NCBI GenBank assembly: GCA_017439985.1
Contig: JAFSIC010000029.1
Coordinates: 1 to 64,000 of the forward strand
Reading direction: 5' to 3'
DNA: 64,000 bases
Source of the DNA: Oscillospiraceae bacterium
GTDB lineage: Bacteria > Bacillota > Clostridia > Oscillospirales > Ruminococcaceae
The notes beneath the pieces were generated by a model. The model was given only the letters and a program-made list of their open reading frames with translations. It made no database searches and had not been told where the DNA came from. Positions 1 through 7,408 of this stretch are shown one piece after another (the stretch's first letter is position 1; each line of letters starts with the position of its first letter). The position numbers and the translations under genes were made by a program.

Positions 1-68
1 AGCTCATCTGGTAGAGCGCCACCTTGCCAAGGTGGAGGTAGCGAGTTCGAGCCTCGTAACCCGCTCCA
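1..68 (+). tRNA. tRNA-Gly (GCC), 5' end missing
   Basis: The anticodon arm reads CCACC-TTGCCAA-GGTGG, so the anticodon is GCC (glycine). The T arm GCGAG-TTCGAGC-CTCGT and a genomically encoded CCA at 66-68 are visible. The 5' acceptor strand and first bases of the D arm lie outside the window. It is the upstream member of a tRNA pair separated by three bases. Confidence 0.95.
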
Positions 69-71
69 TAT

Positions 72-147
72 GGGAGTTTAGCTCAGCTGGGAGAGCATCT
101 GCCTTACAAGCAGAGGGTCACAGGTTCGAGCCCTGTAACTCCCACCA
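72..147 (+). tRNA. tRNA-Val (TAC)
   Basis: Complete cloverleaf: the acceptor strand GGGAGTT pairs with AACTCCC, the anticodon arm is TCTGC-CTTACAA-GCAGA with anticodon TAC, the T arm is CAGG-GTTCGAG-CCCTG-like, and CCA is encoded at 145-147. It follows tRNA-Gly by 3 nt and is followed at once by a terminator, so the two are probably the end of one tRNA transcript. Confidence 0.97.
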
Positions 148-149
148 AA

Positions 150-176
150 AAAGCACAGCAAACGCTGTGCTTTTTT
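150..176 (+). terminator. Rho-independent terminator of the tRNA unit
   Basis: GCACAGC (153-159), loop AAAC, GCTGTGC (164-170), then TTTTTT. It starts three bases after the tRNA-Val CCA end. Confidence 0.93.
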
Positions 177-186
177 CTTTTATCTC

Positions 187-215
187 TGTTTCAGTGTAAC
201 AAAATGTGTTATACT
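187..215 (+). promoter_or_regulatory. Possible sigma-A promoter for the small membrane protein pair
   Basis: A good -10 (TATACT, 210-215) lies 22 bp before the start codon at 238. The best -35 at 17 bp spacing, TGTTTC (187-192), is weak, so only the -10 is well supported. Confidence 0.45.
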
Positions 216-237
216 ATAAGAAAAGGAGGTGGAAAGC

Positions 238-432
238 ATGAAAAATATGGATAGGATGGAGCGCATTTTGGTCGTTCTCATTATGGTGGTGGAGCTTGTG
301 ATTATTTTCCGGGCAATAACGATCAACACGATGATGGGCTTTGGATTTGCGCTGTTTTTCCACGGCTTGGACTATGTCATCATGCAGATCCACCAGAAGT
401 ACTTCCGCGACGATGAGAAGCGCAGAAAGTAG
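238..432 (+). CDS. Small membrane protein of unknown function (64 aa)
   Basis: No family is recognised. The protein starts with a short charged stretch (MKNMDRMER), then two hydrophobic segments at about residues 9-25 and 30-48, and ends in a very basic tail (FRDDEKRRK). This suggests a two-span membrane protein with its C terminus in the cytoplasm. The frame is open from a GTG at 229, but the ATG at 238 is preferred because GGAGG (225-229) lies 8 nt before it, while the GTG lies inside that site. It is followed after 8 nt by a second membrane-anchored gene, so the two are probably co-transcribed from the promoter at about 210 to the terminator at 892-920. Confidence 0.7.
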   Translation: MKNMDRMERILVVLIMVVELVIIFRAITINTMMGFGFALFFHGLDYVIMQIHQKYFRDDEKRRK

Positions 433-440
433 GGGAGAGT

Positions 441-881
441 ATGAAAGAGAAACTGTGGCAGCACGGAAAAATCATCATTGCATCAACCATTTTCATTGTG
501 ATCGTCAGCGTGCTGATGGAGGGAATGTGGCTGCTGGGTATTCCGAAGATCGAGGATGTGCAGTCTGTTGCAGTCACTGACCTGCGTCATTCCACTGAGG
601 CCAAGGAATTCAGCGATGGGGAAAGCATCGAACTGGCGGTGAAGCTCAGCGGATTTCTGAAATATAAGCCTCTGTCGCCTGTAAAAGGCCCCTCAGAGCC
701 TGTTGTCACCATTACATACTATTTGAAGGATGGCAGCTCTCAGAGCCTCTCAGCCAATGAGAATACGGTCTGGTGGAAGGGTAGAACCCATCAGCTCAAG
801 CAAGAAGAAGCCTTCCTCAAACTCAGTGAGGGTATCTTCTTCTATGAGGAAGCCATTGCCGCCGATCAAGCAAACCAATAA
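441..881 (+). CDS. Membrane-anchored protein of unknown function (146 aa)
   Basis: Not a family I recognise. Residues 1-10 are basic, residues 11-33 form one hydrophobic span (start IIIASTIFIV), and the remaining ~110 residues are soluble and polar, so it is probably an N-in protein with an extracytoplasmic domain. The soluble part has alternating hydrophobic residues, for example VVTITYYLKDG, typical of a beta-rich fold. The start is supported by GGGGAG just upstream, 8 nt after the preceding stop codon. The gene ends before a strong terminator (892-920) and converges with the ispH/S1 operon. A role in the envelope is only inferred. Confidence 0.75.
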   Translation: MKEKLWQHGKIIIASTIFIVIVSVLMEGMWLLGIPKIEDVQSVAVTDLRHSTEAKEFSDGESIELAVKLSGFLKYKPLSPVKGPSEPVVTITYYLKDGSSQSLSANENTVWWKGRTHQLKQEEAFLKLSEGIFFYEEAIAADQANQ

Positions 882-891
882 GCAGAAAAGC

Positions 892-920
892 AAAAGGCAC
901 CCACATGGGTGCCTTTTTTT
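892..920 (+). terminator. Rho-independent terminator
   Basis: GGCACCC (896-902), loop ACAT, GGGTGCC (907-913), then seven T. It closes the two-gene membrane-protein unit. Confidence 0.93.
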
Positions 921-925
921 GCTAT

Positions 926-957
926 AAAAAACGGGAAGCCTGTTTCAAGGCTTCCCG
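926..957 (-). terminator. Rho-independent terminator of the cmk-plsC-ispH/S1 operon
   Basis: On the minus strand CGGGAAGCC, an 8-nt loop, GGCTTCCCG (957 to 932), then TTTTTT. It lies 20 bp after the S1 stop codon. Confidence 0.92.
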
Positions 958-976
958 AAAAATGTTCCTGAATGAA

Positions 977-2941
977 TTATTCAGCGTCTGCTTCTTCAGC
1001 AGCTTCTTCTACTGGAGCTTCTTCCAGCAGAGCTTTCATAGACAGGCTAACGCGTTTTTTGTCGAAGTCGATGTCAGTGATCATAACGTCAACTTCCTGG
1101 CCAACGGTCAGAACGTCCTGAGGTTTAGCGATTCTTTCGTTGGAGATCTGAGAAATGTGGATCAGACCGTCAACACCTGGCAGAACCTGTGCGAAAGCAC
1201 CGAAGGTGGTCATGGACACGATCTTAGCTTTGCATACGGATTCTACAGCGTAATCTCTCTTGAGGATTTCCCAAGGATTGTCCTCGGTTTTCTTGTAACC
1301 CAGGGAGATTTTTTTGTTTTCGGTGTCGATATCTTTTACGAACACTTCCAGAACGTCGCCAACTTTAACAACATCGGATGGATGTTTGATTCTCTGCCAG
1401 GACAGTTCGGAGATGTGAACCATACCGTCAACGCCGCCCAGATCTACGAATGCGCCGTAGGAGGTGAGGGATTTAACAGTACCGTTGAATACCTGACCAG
1501 CTTCTACAGAAGACCAGAACTGTTCTTCCTGAGCTTTTCTTTCTTCTTTCAGAACGTCTTTGATGGAGCCTACTGCTCTGTGACGTTTTTCGTTTACTTC
1601 GCGGATTACGAAGCGAACTTCCTGTTTCAGCAGCTGTTCCAGAGCTTCGTTTTTAGCAACGCCGGACAGGGAAGCAGGGATGAATACTTTCACGCCGTCG
1701 GTGATAGCCAGAACGCCGCCTTTAACAACGTCAGTAACAACACCGGAGAGCACTTCGTTGGTGCCAGCGGATTTCATTACTTTTTCGAAACCAGCCTGAG
1801 CGTCCAGACGTTTTTTGGACAGCATTACGGTACCTTCAACGTCGTTTACACGCATAACGATGAATTCCAGTTCGTCGCCAACTTTAACGATGTCTTCTGG
1901 TTTCAGGTTTGGGTTGCTGGTGAGCTCGCTCAGTGGAGCGTAGCAGGTGTGTTTGGTGCCGATGTCAACGGAAATTTCGTTTGGCGCGATACCGGTAACG
2001 ATACCTTTTACCTTTTCTCCTGTATATGTACTTTTGAAGGATGCGTTCAGCATCTCTTCGAATGTCATTTCTTCATTCAGATTTTTTTCAATCTCGCACA
2101 TGGTTTTTTGTACCTCCTTAATTATACCGACCGGAGTTGAAGCTCCTGCCGTCACACCGACCCGCATACCAGAACGGAAGGGAAGCCCCTTCATCTCGGC
2201 AAGCTCTTCAGCGGTCTCCACCCACACGGTGGTGCAGGCTGCGCTGCAGATCTCGGCCAACTTCTTCGTATTGGAAGAATGTTTGCCGCCGATGACGATC
2301 ATGATATCACTTTCCGCCGCCAGTTGGGCAGCTTCGGTTTGACGAGTCAATGTAGCTTTACATATTGTATCAAAAATTTTTGGATTTGTACACAGTTTTT
2401 TTGCGATTTCTACGCATTTTTTCCATAGTTTCGCATTAAACGTCGTTTGTGCTACTAAAACCCAATCTTTTTTTGACATTTTGACGATAGTTTCCTCCAA
2501 ATTCTGGAGCTCTTCGTCATTCTGGAAGACCAGATAATCACCGGAGCAATGGCCCATAATGCCGATAACCTCCGGATGAGTCGGATTTCCTGCGATCAGG
2601 ACGCCGGTGTCGGCACCTACCTCGGAAACAATGGTTTGGATTTTTTTCACATAAGGGCAGGTGGCGTCCACATAAGGCAGACCTGCGGCGCTCAGCTCCT
2701 CATAAACAGAGCGGGGAACACCGTGGGAACGAATGATGACCGGACGCTGCTCCGTCATGTCTGCGATGGATTCCGCAACATCGGCGCCTTTGCTTTTCAG
2801 CTCGGCGGTGACCTGCGGATTGTGAATGATCTCGCCGAGGGTATAGAGCTTTTTGCCTTCTGCCAGCTGCTGATAAACAGTGTCCACAGCGCGGCTGACA
2901 CCGAAGCAGAAGCCTGCGGTTTTCGCTACGGTTACAGGCAT
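977..2941 (-). CDS. ispH: Bifunctional HMB-PP reductase / ribosomal protein S1
   Basis: The N-terminal part (about 1-285) is IspH, the 4Fe-4S enzyme that makes IPP and DMAPP in the last step of the MEP isoprenoid pathway. The three cluster cysteines are C12 (GFCFGV), C95 (DATCPYV) and C194 (TICKATL). Substrate-site residues H41, H73, H122, E124 (THPEV) and the HSSNT motif at 221-225 are present. Residues about 308-376, 395-462, 480-550 and 566-636 form four S1 OB-fold repeats, the last two most canonical (GAFVDLGGVDGMVHISE and a similar copy). The tail is acidic. This fusion is a known hallmark of Clostridia. The gene starts 1 nt after plsC and ends the operon. Codon use is strongly biased, as expected for a highly expressed ribosomal protein. 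Confidence 0.97.
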   Translation of the reverse strand: MPVTVAKTAGFCFGVSRAVDTVYQQLAEGKKLYTLGEIIHNPQVTAELKSKGADVAESIADMTEQRPVIIRSHGVPRSVYEELSAAGLPYVDATCPYVKKIQTIVSEVGADTGVLIAGNPTHPEVIGIMGHCSGDYLVFQNDEELQNLEETIVKMSKKDWVLVAQTTFNAKLWKKCVEIAKKLCTNPKIFDTICKATLTRQTEAAQLAAESDIMIVIGGKHSSNTKKLAEICSAACTTVWVETAEELAEMKGLPFRSGMRVGVTAGASTPVGIIKEVQKTMCEIEKNLNEEMTFEEMLNASFKSTYTGEKVKGIVTGIAPNEISVDIGTKHTCYAPLSELTSNPNLKPEDIVKVGDELEFIVMRVNDVEGTVMLSKKRLDAQAGFEKVMKSAGTNEVLSGVVTDVVKGGVLAITDGVKVFIPASLSGVAKNEALEQLLKQEVRFVIREVNEKRHRAVGSIKDVLKEERKAQEEQFWSSVEAGQVFNGTVKSLTSYGAFVDLGGVDGMVHISELSWQRIKHPSDVVKVGDVLEVFVKDIDTENKKISLGYKKTEDNPWEILKRDYAVESVCKAKIVSMTTFGAFAQVLPGVDGLIHISQISNERIAKPQDVLTVGQEVDVMITDIDFDKKRVSLSMKALLEEAPVEEAAEEADAE

Positions 2942-2942
2942 A

Positions 2943-3578
2943 TTAGTCCTCGCTTTCTTCCGGCTTCGGAGGCAGGAGGGACAGCTCTTCCACTTTGGAG
3001 CGGATGATTCGGGTAGCGCCTTTCAGCTCGCGAGGGCTCTGTGTATCGCTGAAGCCGAGGGTTTCAAACGGAATCACAGGACCGTAGTTGACAACCACGC
3101 GGCCACGGAATTTCTTGCCGTCCAGATAGGTCACATTGCAAGGAAGAACATCCGCTTTGGTCTGCTGAACGATCAGGCTCAGACCGGATTTGAAGCGCTG
3201 CAGATAGCCGTCCTTGGAGCGGGTACCTTCCGGGAAGATGGCCAGCGCGCCGCCGTCTTTGACGATGTTGATGGCTTTGTCCAGCGCGCCCATGTCGGCG
3301 GTACCGCGCTCAATAGGGAAGCAGCCCAGACCGTTGACAAAGAGGATACGCAGGAAAGGATTCTTAAAGAGCTCTGCCTTGCCGATGAAGCGCAGCTTGA
3401 TGCGGGTCGGAACGCCCAGACAAACGATGGTCGGGTCCAGACCGGACACGTGGTTGGAGCAAAACACGAATGGTCCGCTTTTTGGAACATTTTCTGTTCC
3501 GCGCAGTTCCAGGCGGAACCAGAGATGCCAGAGAATGTTCACAGCAGTGTGTGCGATGGTGTAAAACATATTAAACAC
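2943..3578 (-). CDS. plsC: 1-acyl-sn-glycerol-3-phosphate acyltransferase (PlsC family)
   Basis: This 211-residue enzyme acylates lysophosphatidic acid at sn-2 to give phosphatidic acid at the membrane. The catalytic HX4D box is NHVSGLD (H43, D48). The phosphate-binding FPEGTRS motif is at 115-121, and CFPIERG (86-92) matches a third conserved block. Residues 4-20 form one N-terminal hydrophobic helix that probably anchors it. It overlaps the end of cmk by 8 nt and precedes ispH/S1 by 1 nt, the common clostridial order cmk-plsC-ispH/S1. The length is normal and all catalytic motifs are intact. Confidence 0.95.
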   Translation of the reverse strand: MFNMFYTIAHTAVNILWHLWFRLELRGTENVPKSGPFVFCSNHVSGLDPTIVCLGVPTRIKLRFIGKAELFKNPFLRILFVNGLGCFPIERGTADMGALDKAINIVKDGGALAIFPEGTRSKDGYLQRFKSGLSLIVQQTKADVLPCNVTYLDGKKFRGRVVVNYGPVIPFETLGFSDTQSPRELKGATRIIRSKVEELSLLPPKPEESED

Positions 3579-4236
3579 GCTCCTTGATGATTTCTTTTAC
3601 TTTCTCCACCGTTTCAGCGAAGTTCAGAGCAGTGGAGTCCAGAAGGATTGCGTCGTCAGCCTGTTTCAGCGGAGCGATCGGGCGGTTCATGTCCTGTTCG
3701 TCGCGGCGGATCACATCAGCGAGGATCTCTTCGTAAGTGTCAGGCAGACCCTTCTCGCTGAATTCTTTCCAGCGGCGTCTTGCACGCTCCTCTGCGGAGG
3801 CAGTGAGGAAAATCTTCACCTCAGCGTCAGGGAGAACCACGGTGCCGATATCGCGGCCGTCCATGATGACGCTCTGGCGTTTTGCCATACCGCGCTGCTG
3901 TTCCAGCAGGAAAGCGCGAACTTCCGGGATGGCGGACACATTGGAGGCAGCCATGCCCATTTCCGGCAGGCGGATTTCAGAAGAAACATCTTCACCGTTG
4001 AGGAAAATGCGCTGTCCCAGCTCCTCGGAGTAAGTCAGCTCCAGAGAGATTTCCGGCAGCAGAGCAGCAACGGCGGGTGCATTTTTTGTGTCCACGCCCT
4101 GGCGGATGGCATAAGCGCCGATGGCACGGTACATAGCACCGGTATCAACGTAAATAATGGAAAGCTCAGCGGCTACCTTGCGGGCGATGGTGCTTTTTCC
4201 CGCACCGGCAGGGCCGTCGATGGCGATAGCAAACAT
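3571..4236 (-). CDS. cmk: Cytidylate kinase
   Basis: This 221-residue enzyme phosphorylates CMP and dCMP from ATP. The P-loop is GPAGAGKST (8-16), followed by the nucleotide-binding segment YVDTGAMYRA, the motif MDGRDIGTVVLPDA and the lid arginines in AEERARRRW. Length and motif order are those of bacterial Cmk. It is the first gene of the cmk-plsC-ispH/S1 operon, with a near-consensus promoter 37 bp upstream. The start lies next to a purine-rich stretch (GAGG) and gives the standard N terminus. Confidence 0.96.
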   Translation of the reverse strand: MFAIAIDGPAGAGKSTIARKVAAELSIIYVDTGAMYRAIGAYAIRQGVDTKNAPAVAALLPEISLELTYSEELGQRIFLNGEDVSSEIRLPEMGMAASNVSAIPEVRAFLLEQQRGMAKRQSVIMDGRDIGTVVLPDAEVKIFLTASAEERARRRWKEFSEKGLPDTYEEILADVIRRDEQDMNRPIAPLKQADDAILLDSTALNFAETVEKVKEIIKERV

Positions 4237-4272
4237 AGAAAAAACCTCATTTCTGCATAAAAGTACAGCCTA

Positions 4273-4301
4273 ATTATAACACAAAATTCATGGCTGTACA
4301 A
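4273..4301 (-). promoter_or_regulatory. Sigma-A promoter of the cmk operon
   Basis: On the minus strand TTGTAC (4301-4296), 17 nt, TATAAT (4278-4273), 37 nt before the cmk start. The -35 abuts the stop codon of the upstream GNAT gene. Confidence 0.82.
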
Positions 4302-4754
4302 TCAGCGAATCATTTTGATGAGGTACTCGGTGGTGCCGTCCTCAAAGACCTTTTCCTCGGTCAGGCGGAAGCCGTGGCCTTCGTAAAAGGCGATGGCGCG
4401 GGAGTTTTTCTCCAGCACCCAAAGCTGGGAAGCGTCTGTCTGTTCCAGAACATGACGCAGAAGCTGCGAGCCAATGCCCTGACTGTGCAGGACAGGCTCC
4501 ACAAAAAGCTTGCTGATGGTCTGTTCATTGACGCTGACCATAGCCTTGACCACGCCGTCATCATAGACGTAGATGCTGTCCAGCAGGGCAGGGTCTTTCT
4601 CATAGCGTTCCATGAAATGAGAGACCTGCAGCTCGTCGAAGTAATAGAAGTCGCTGCGGAAGATGGGATAGAAATTAAGACGGTAGTTGAAGATTTCGAT
4701 CTCAGCCAGACGGCAGATATCCTGCCTGCAGGCTTTGCGGATGTGAGGATTCAC
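4302..4754 (-). CDS. GNAT family N-acetyltransferase
   Basis: The protein has the GNAT fold that transfers acetyl from acetyl-CoA to an amine; the substrate is unknown. The acetyl-CoA-binding segment is LFVEPVLHSQGIGSQLLRHV, with the Q/RxxGxG/A signature as QGIGS. It is followed by LWVLEKNSRAIAFYEGHGF, the usual motif B with the late Tyr. The frame is open from an ATG at 4787, but AAAGGAGA (4768-4761) sits 6-7 nt before a GTG at 4754. I take this GTG as the start, giving 150 residues, normal for the family. It has its own unit between two intergenic regions; a long inverted repeat lies upstream (4885-4969). Confidence 0.88.
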   Translation of the reverse strand: MNPHIRKACRQDICRLAEIEIFNYRLNFYPIFRSDFYYFDELQVSHFMERYEKDPALLDSIYVYDDGVVKAMVSVNEQTISKLFVEPVLHSQGIGSQLLRHVLEQTDASQLWVLEKNSRAIAFYEGHGFRLTEEKVFEDGTTEYLIKMIR

Positions 4755-4884
4755 GGAGATTCTCCTTTCGTAGCAGGGAATATGCAAACTGTGTAAGAGT
4801 TATGGGAGTATTATAAAAATAAATTTCCAAGACCTCACATAAACGCTGCACAGAATGCACATGTGATGTAAGAGCAGCAGAATC

Positions 4885-4969
4885 TGTTGAAATTGTTGAT
4901 TTTCTATGGGAACCCCTATATACAAGCACTTATATGAAAAGTTCCCATTTTATTTCAACATTTTCAACA
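4885..4969. repeat. Long imperfect inverted repeat (about 85 bp)
   Basis: The outer arms are TGTTGAAATTGTTGA (4885-4899) and TTTCAACATTTTCAACA (4953-4969). The inner arms are ATGGGAAC (4906-4913) and GTTCCCAT (4941-4948), with an AT-rich centre. It lies between the terminator of the BaiN gene and the GNAT gene, 130 bp from the GNAT start. On the minus strand TTGAAA-18-TATAAG within it could be the GNAT promoter. It could be a structured leader, a small non-autonomous element or a double operator. Confidence 0.55.
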
Positions 4970-4976
4970 TGGATAG

Positions 4977-5007
4977 ACAAAAGCCTCCGACCGATGGGTC
5001 AGAGGCT
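4977..5007 (-). terminator. Rho-independent terminator of the rpiR-BaiN operon
   Basis: On the minus strand AGCCTC-A-GACC, a 4-nt loop, GGTC-C-GAGGCT (5007 to 4982, one mismatch), then TTTTGT. It lies 7 nt after the BaiN-type stop. Confidence 0.82.
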
Positions 5008-5013
5008 GAGAAT

Positions 5014-6261
5014 TTAACCTGCGCAGCAGTAAGTTGCCGCTGCGAAAGCGGTGGAGAAGGCGATCTGCAGATTGTAGCCGCCGGTATAAGCGTCCACATC
5101 CAGCAGTTCTCCGGCGAAGTACAGATTTCTGCACTTTTTGGATTCCATGGTCTTTGGAGAGACCTCGGAAACTGCCACGCCGCCTGCGGTGACGATCGCT
5201 TCCTCGATAGGGCGGAAGCACTTGGCGGAAATCGGGAAGCTTTTGATAACAGAAATCAGCTTCATGCGCTGTTCCTTGGTGATCTGGTTGACCTTCTGTT
5301 CCGCAGGGATGCCGCTGAGTTTTACAACCACCGGGATCATCTTTCTCGGCAGCAGCAGAGACAGGGAATTGCTGAAAGCCTTGTTCTTGAACTGCTCGAA
5401 ATCCCGCAGCAGACGGGCATCCAGCTGTTCCTCGGAGAGAGCAGGCTTCAGGTCGATCTCCATCTTGTAGCGGGACAGGTCGCCGCTCATGCAGCAGCTG
5501 GCAGAGAGCACCAGCGGACCGCTGACACCGAAATGTGTGAAGAGCATCTCGCCCAGCTCGGAGTAGGCGATCTTGCCGTTGTTTTTATCCGAAACGGTCA
5601 GTACCACATTCTTAAGGGAAAGCCCCATCATATCGGCACAGTAGCTCTCATTGGTTACGATGGGGACCAGAGATGGTTTCAGCTTGGTGACTGTATGTCC
5701 TGCCTGACGAGCCAGCGCATAGCCGTCGCCGGTGGAACCGGTTGCAGGATAACTTTTACCGCCGGTGCAGAGCAGAACCGCATCGGCAAAATAATCCTTG
5801 CCCTCGGCGGTGGATACGCCTTTCACGCAGTCTTCTTCGATCAGAAGCTCTTTAACGGTGCCGCGTACAAAGCGGCAGCCCAGCTTTCTGCACTCATCCA
5901 CCAGAGCGTCCACCACATCCATGGAGCGGTCGCTTTCCGGAAAGACGCGCTGACCGCGCTCCACTTTCAGCGGAACGCCCAGCTCTTCAAAAAAGCCCAT
6001 GACTTCGTAGGGGTTGAAGTTATTCAGACAGCTGTACAGGAAGCGGGGATTGTTCATTACATTGGGGAGAAATTCCTCAATAGTACAGCAGTTGCAGACA
6101 TTGCAGCGTCCTTTGCCGGTGATCAGCAGTTTGCGGCCCGGACGCTCCATCTTTTCGATGAGAGTTACGGACAGACCGCGGCGTCCGGCAATGATGCCTG
6201 CCATGAGACCGGCGGCACCTGCGCCGACGATCAGAAAATTAGAATGGTTCGTAGTTGCCAT
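5014..6261 (-). CDS. HI0933/BaiN-family FAD-dependent oxidoreductase
   Basis: A 415-residue flavoprotein. The Rossmann FAD site is GAGAAG (13-18), followed by the acidic end of the second strand in LIEKMERPGRKLL. The family signature TGKGRCNVCN is at 48-57, a further FAD segment is CTGGKSYPATGSTGDGY, and the C-terminal family motif is AGELLDVDAYTGGYNLQ. Members are annotated as aminoacetone-oxidase-like or, for BaiN of bile-acid 7-dehydroxylating clostridia, as a flavoprotein in that pathway. No other bai gene is visible here, so bile-acid activity should not be assumed. It overlaps the end of the RpiR regulator by 23 nt and is probably translationally coupled to it. A terminator follows after 7 nt. 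Confidence 0.92.
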   Translation of the reverse strand: MATTNHSNFLIVGAGAAGLMAGIIAGRRGLSVTLIEKMERPGRKLLITGKGRCNVCNCCTIEEFLPNVMNNPRFLYSCLNNFNPYEVMGFFEELGVPLKVERGQRVFPESDRSMDVVDALVDECRKLGCRFVRGTVKELLIEEDCVKGVSTAEGKDYFADAVLLCTGGKSYPATGSTGDGYALARQAGHTVTKLKPSLVPIVTNESYCADMMGLSLKNVVLTVSDKNNGKIAYSELGEMLFTHFGVSGPLVLSASCCMSGDLSRYKMEIDLKPALSEEQLDARLLRDFEQFKNKAFSNSLSLLLPRKMIPVVVKLSGIPAEQKVNQITKEQRMKLISVIKSFPISAKCFRPIEEAIVTAGGVAVSEVSPKTMESKKCRNLYFAGELLDVDAYTGGYNLQIAFSTAFAAATYCCAG

Positions 6262-7153
6262 CGTCGCTCACTTTCTCATATACGTTGTATTCGTCCCAGA
6301 TCTGTTCCAGTTCCGCGAAGGTCTGGCTGATCTCCTGTTCTTTTTCCAGACTGATAGCCACGATCAGCGCATTGATCAGGCTGAGAGGAGCCACCAGAGA
6401 GTCGATAAAGGAGGCCATGTCGCTGCTTGCACAGAGAACGGAATCGCTTTCTTCCACCAGTGGAGAATCCATGGTATCGGTGATGGAAACCACCGGTGTT
6501 CCGCGGGTACGGGCAAAACGAGCCGCCTTGATGGTGCGCTGAGAGTAGCGCGGGAAGCTCATGCAGATCATTACGTCATCCTTGGAGATGCGGAACATCT
6601 GCTCAAACATCTCGCTGGAATTGGTGGTGTTCAGCACGCGCACATCAGGGAAGATGTGGGTGAAGTAGAATCCCAAAAAGCGTGCCAGAGAGGATGCGGA
6701 ACGCACGCCGAGGATATAGATGGTCTTGGCTTTGACGATGCAGTCCACCGCCGCATTGAAGCTGTCCATATCCACACTTTCCAGTGTGTTTTTGATGCGG
6801 TCCATATCTGCTTGCAGAACTTTTGAGACCACGTCGCTGCGGGACATCTGTCCACTGGTGATCTCGATGCGCTGTACAGCAGTCAGGCGATTGCGGATGA
6901 TCTCCTGCAGGCGTTTCTGCAGCTGAGGATAACCCTCACAGCCCACTTCGGCAGCAAAGCGCACCACGGTGGACTCGCTGACGCCGACGGTGGCACCCAG
7001 CTTGGATGCGGTCATGAAGGCTGCTTTTTCATAATGTTCCAGAAGATAACGTGCGATCGCGCGCTGACCTTTTGAGAAGGTAGGCAGCCGGTGTTCGATC
7101 TCTTTCAAAAAATCGGTAGTCAAAAAAGTTCGCCGTCCTTTTCTAAAAATCAT
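6239..7153 (-). CDS. MurR/RpiR-family transcriptional regulator
   Basis: The N-terminal third is an RpiR-type helix-turn-helix (LGATVGVSESTVVRFAAEVGCEG). The rest is a SIS sugar-phosphate-binding domain (YILGVRSASSLARFLGFYF, then GTPVVSITD). Such regulators respond to phosphorylated sugars or amino sugars. The longest frame starts at ATG 7153, which has no Shine-Dalgarno site and lies about 12 nt after the predicted transcription start. A TTG at 7123 with AAAGGA 12 nt upstream would give M-TTDFLKEIEHR, closer to the usual N terminus, so the start is uncertain. It leads an operon with the BaiN-type flavoprotein and is divergent from rarA. Confidence 0.9.
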   Translation of the reverse strand: MIFRKGRRTFLTTDFLKEIEHRLPTFSKGQRAIARYLLEHYEKAAFMTASKLGATVGVSESTVVRFAAEVGCEGYPQLQKRLQEIIRNRLTAVQRIEITSGQMSRSDVVSKVLQADMDRIKNTLESVDMDSFNAAVDCIVKAKTIYILGVRSASSLARFLGFYFTHIFPDVRVLNTTNSSEMFEQMFRISKDDVMICMSFPRYSQRTIKAARFARTRGTPVVSITDTMDSPLVEESDSVLCASSDMASFIDSLVAPLSLINALIVAISLEKEQEISQTFAELEQIWDEYNVYEKVSDDGNYEPF

Positions 7154-7171
7154 TTAAAAAATCTATACCAT

Positions 7172-7200
7172 ATTGTAACGGCTGAGCATGCAAAAATCAA
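7172..7200 (-). promoter_or_regulatory. Sigma-A promoter of the rpiR operon
   Basis: On the minus strand TTGATT (7200-7195), 17 nt, TACAAT (7177-7172). Confidence 0.72.
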
Positions 7201-7347
7201 GAGCTTTTTGCATGAAAGTGAAAGAAATCCTGCAAATTCTCCTTGAGTTTTTCCGCTTTGCACCGTTAAATTTTGCGTAACACGGGATTTTTGACCGAGA
7301 AAATTTCATTTGCAGTCGTTTGCGAAAGTGCGGACGCAGAAAGGCTC

Positions 7348-7376
7348 TTTACGAAAACGAAAATTTGTTCTATACT
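7348..7376 (+). promoter_or_regulatory. Sigma-A promoter of rarA
   Basis: TTTACG (7348-7353), 17 nt, TATACT (7371-7376), 33 bp before the chosen rarA start. The 150 bp between this and the divergent rpiR promoter hold only a small palindrome, GAAAATTTC (7299-7307), which might bind a regulator. Confidence 0.72.
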
Positions 7377-7408
7377 AAAAGAAGACTTGATGATTGGAGC
7401 GTGAGCAC

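Noticed and set aside
905..2140. Long plus-strand ORF of 411 codons opposite ispH/S1
   Set aside because: It is antisense to the S1 domains; its Phe-rich composition is what the biased codons of the true gene give on the other strand. There is no ribosome binding site.
5014..6261. Bile-acid 7-dehydroxylation function for the BaiN-like flavoprotein
   Set aside because: The HI0933 family is broad and present in bacteria without the pathway; no other bai gene is in the window.
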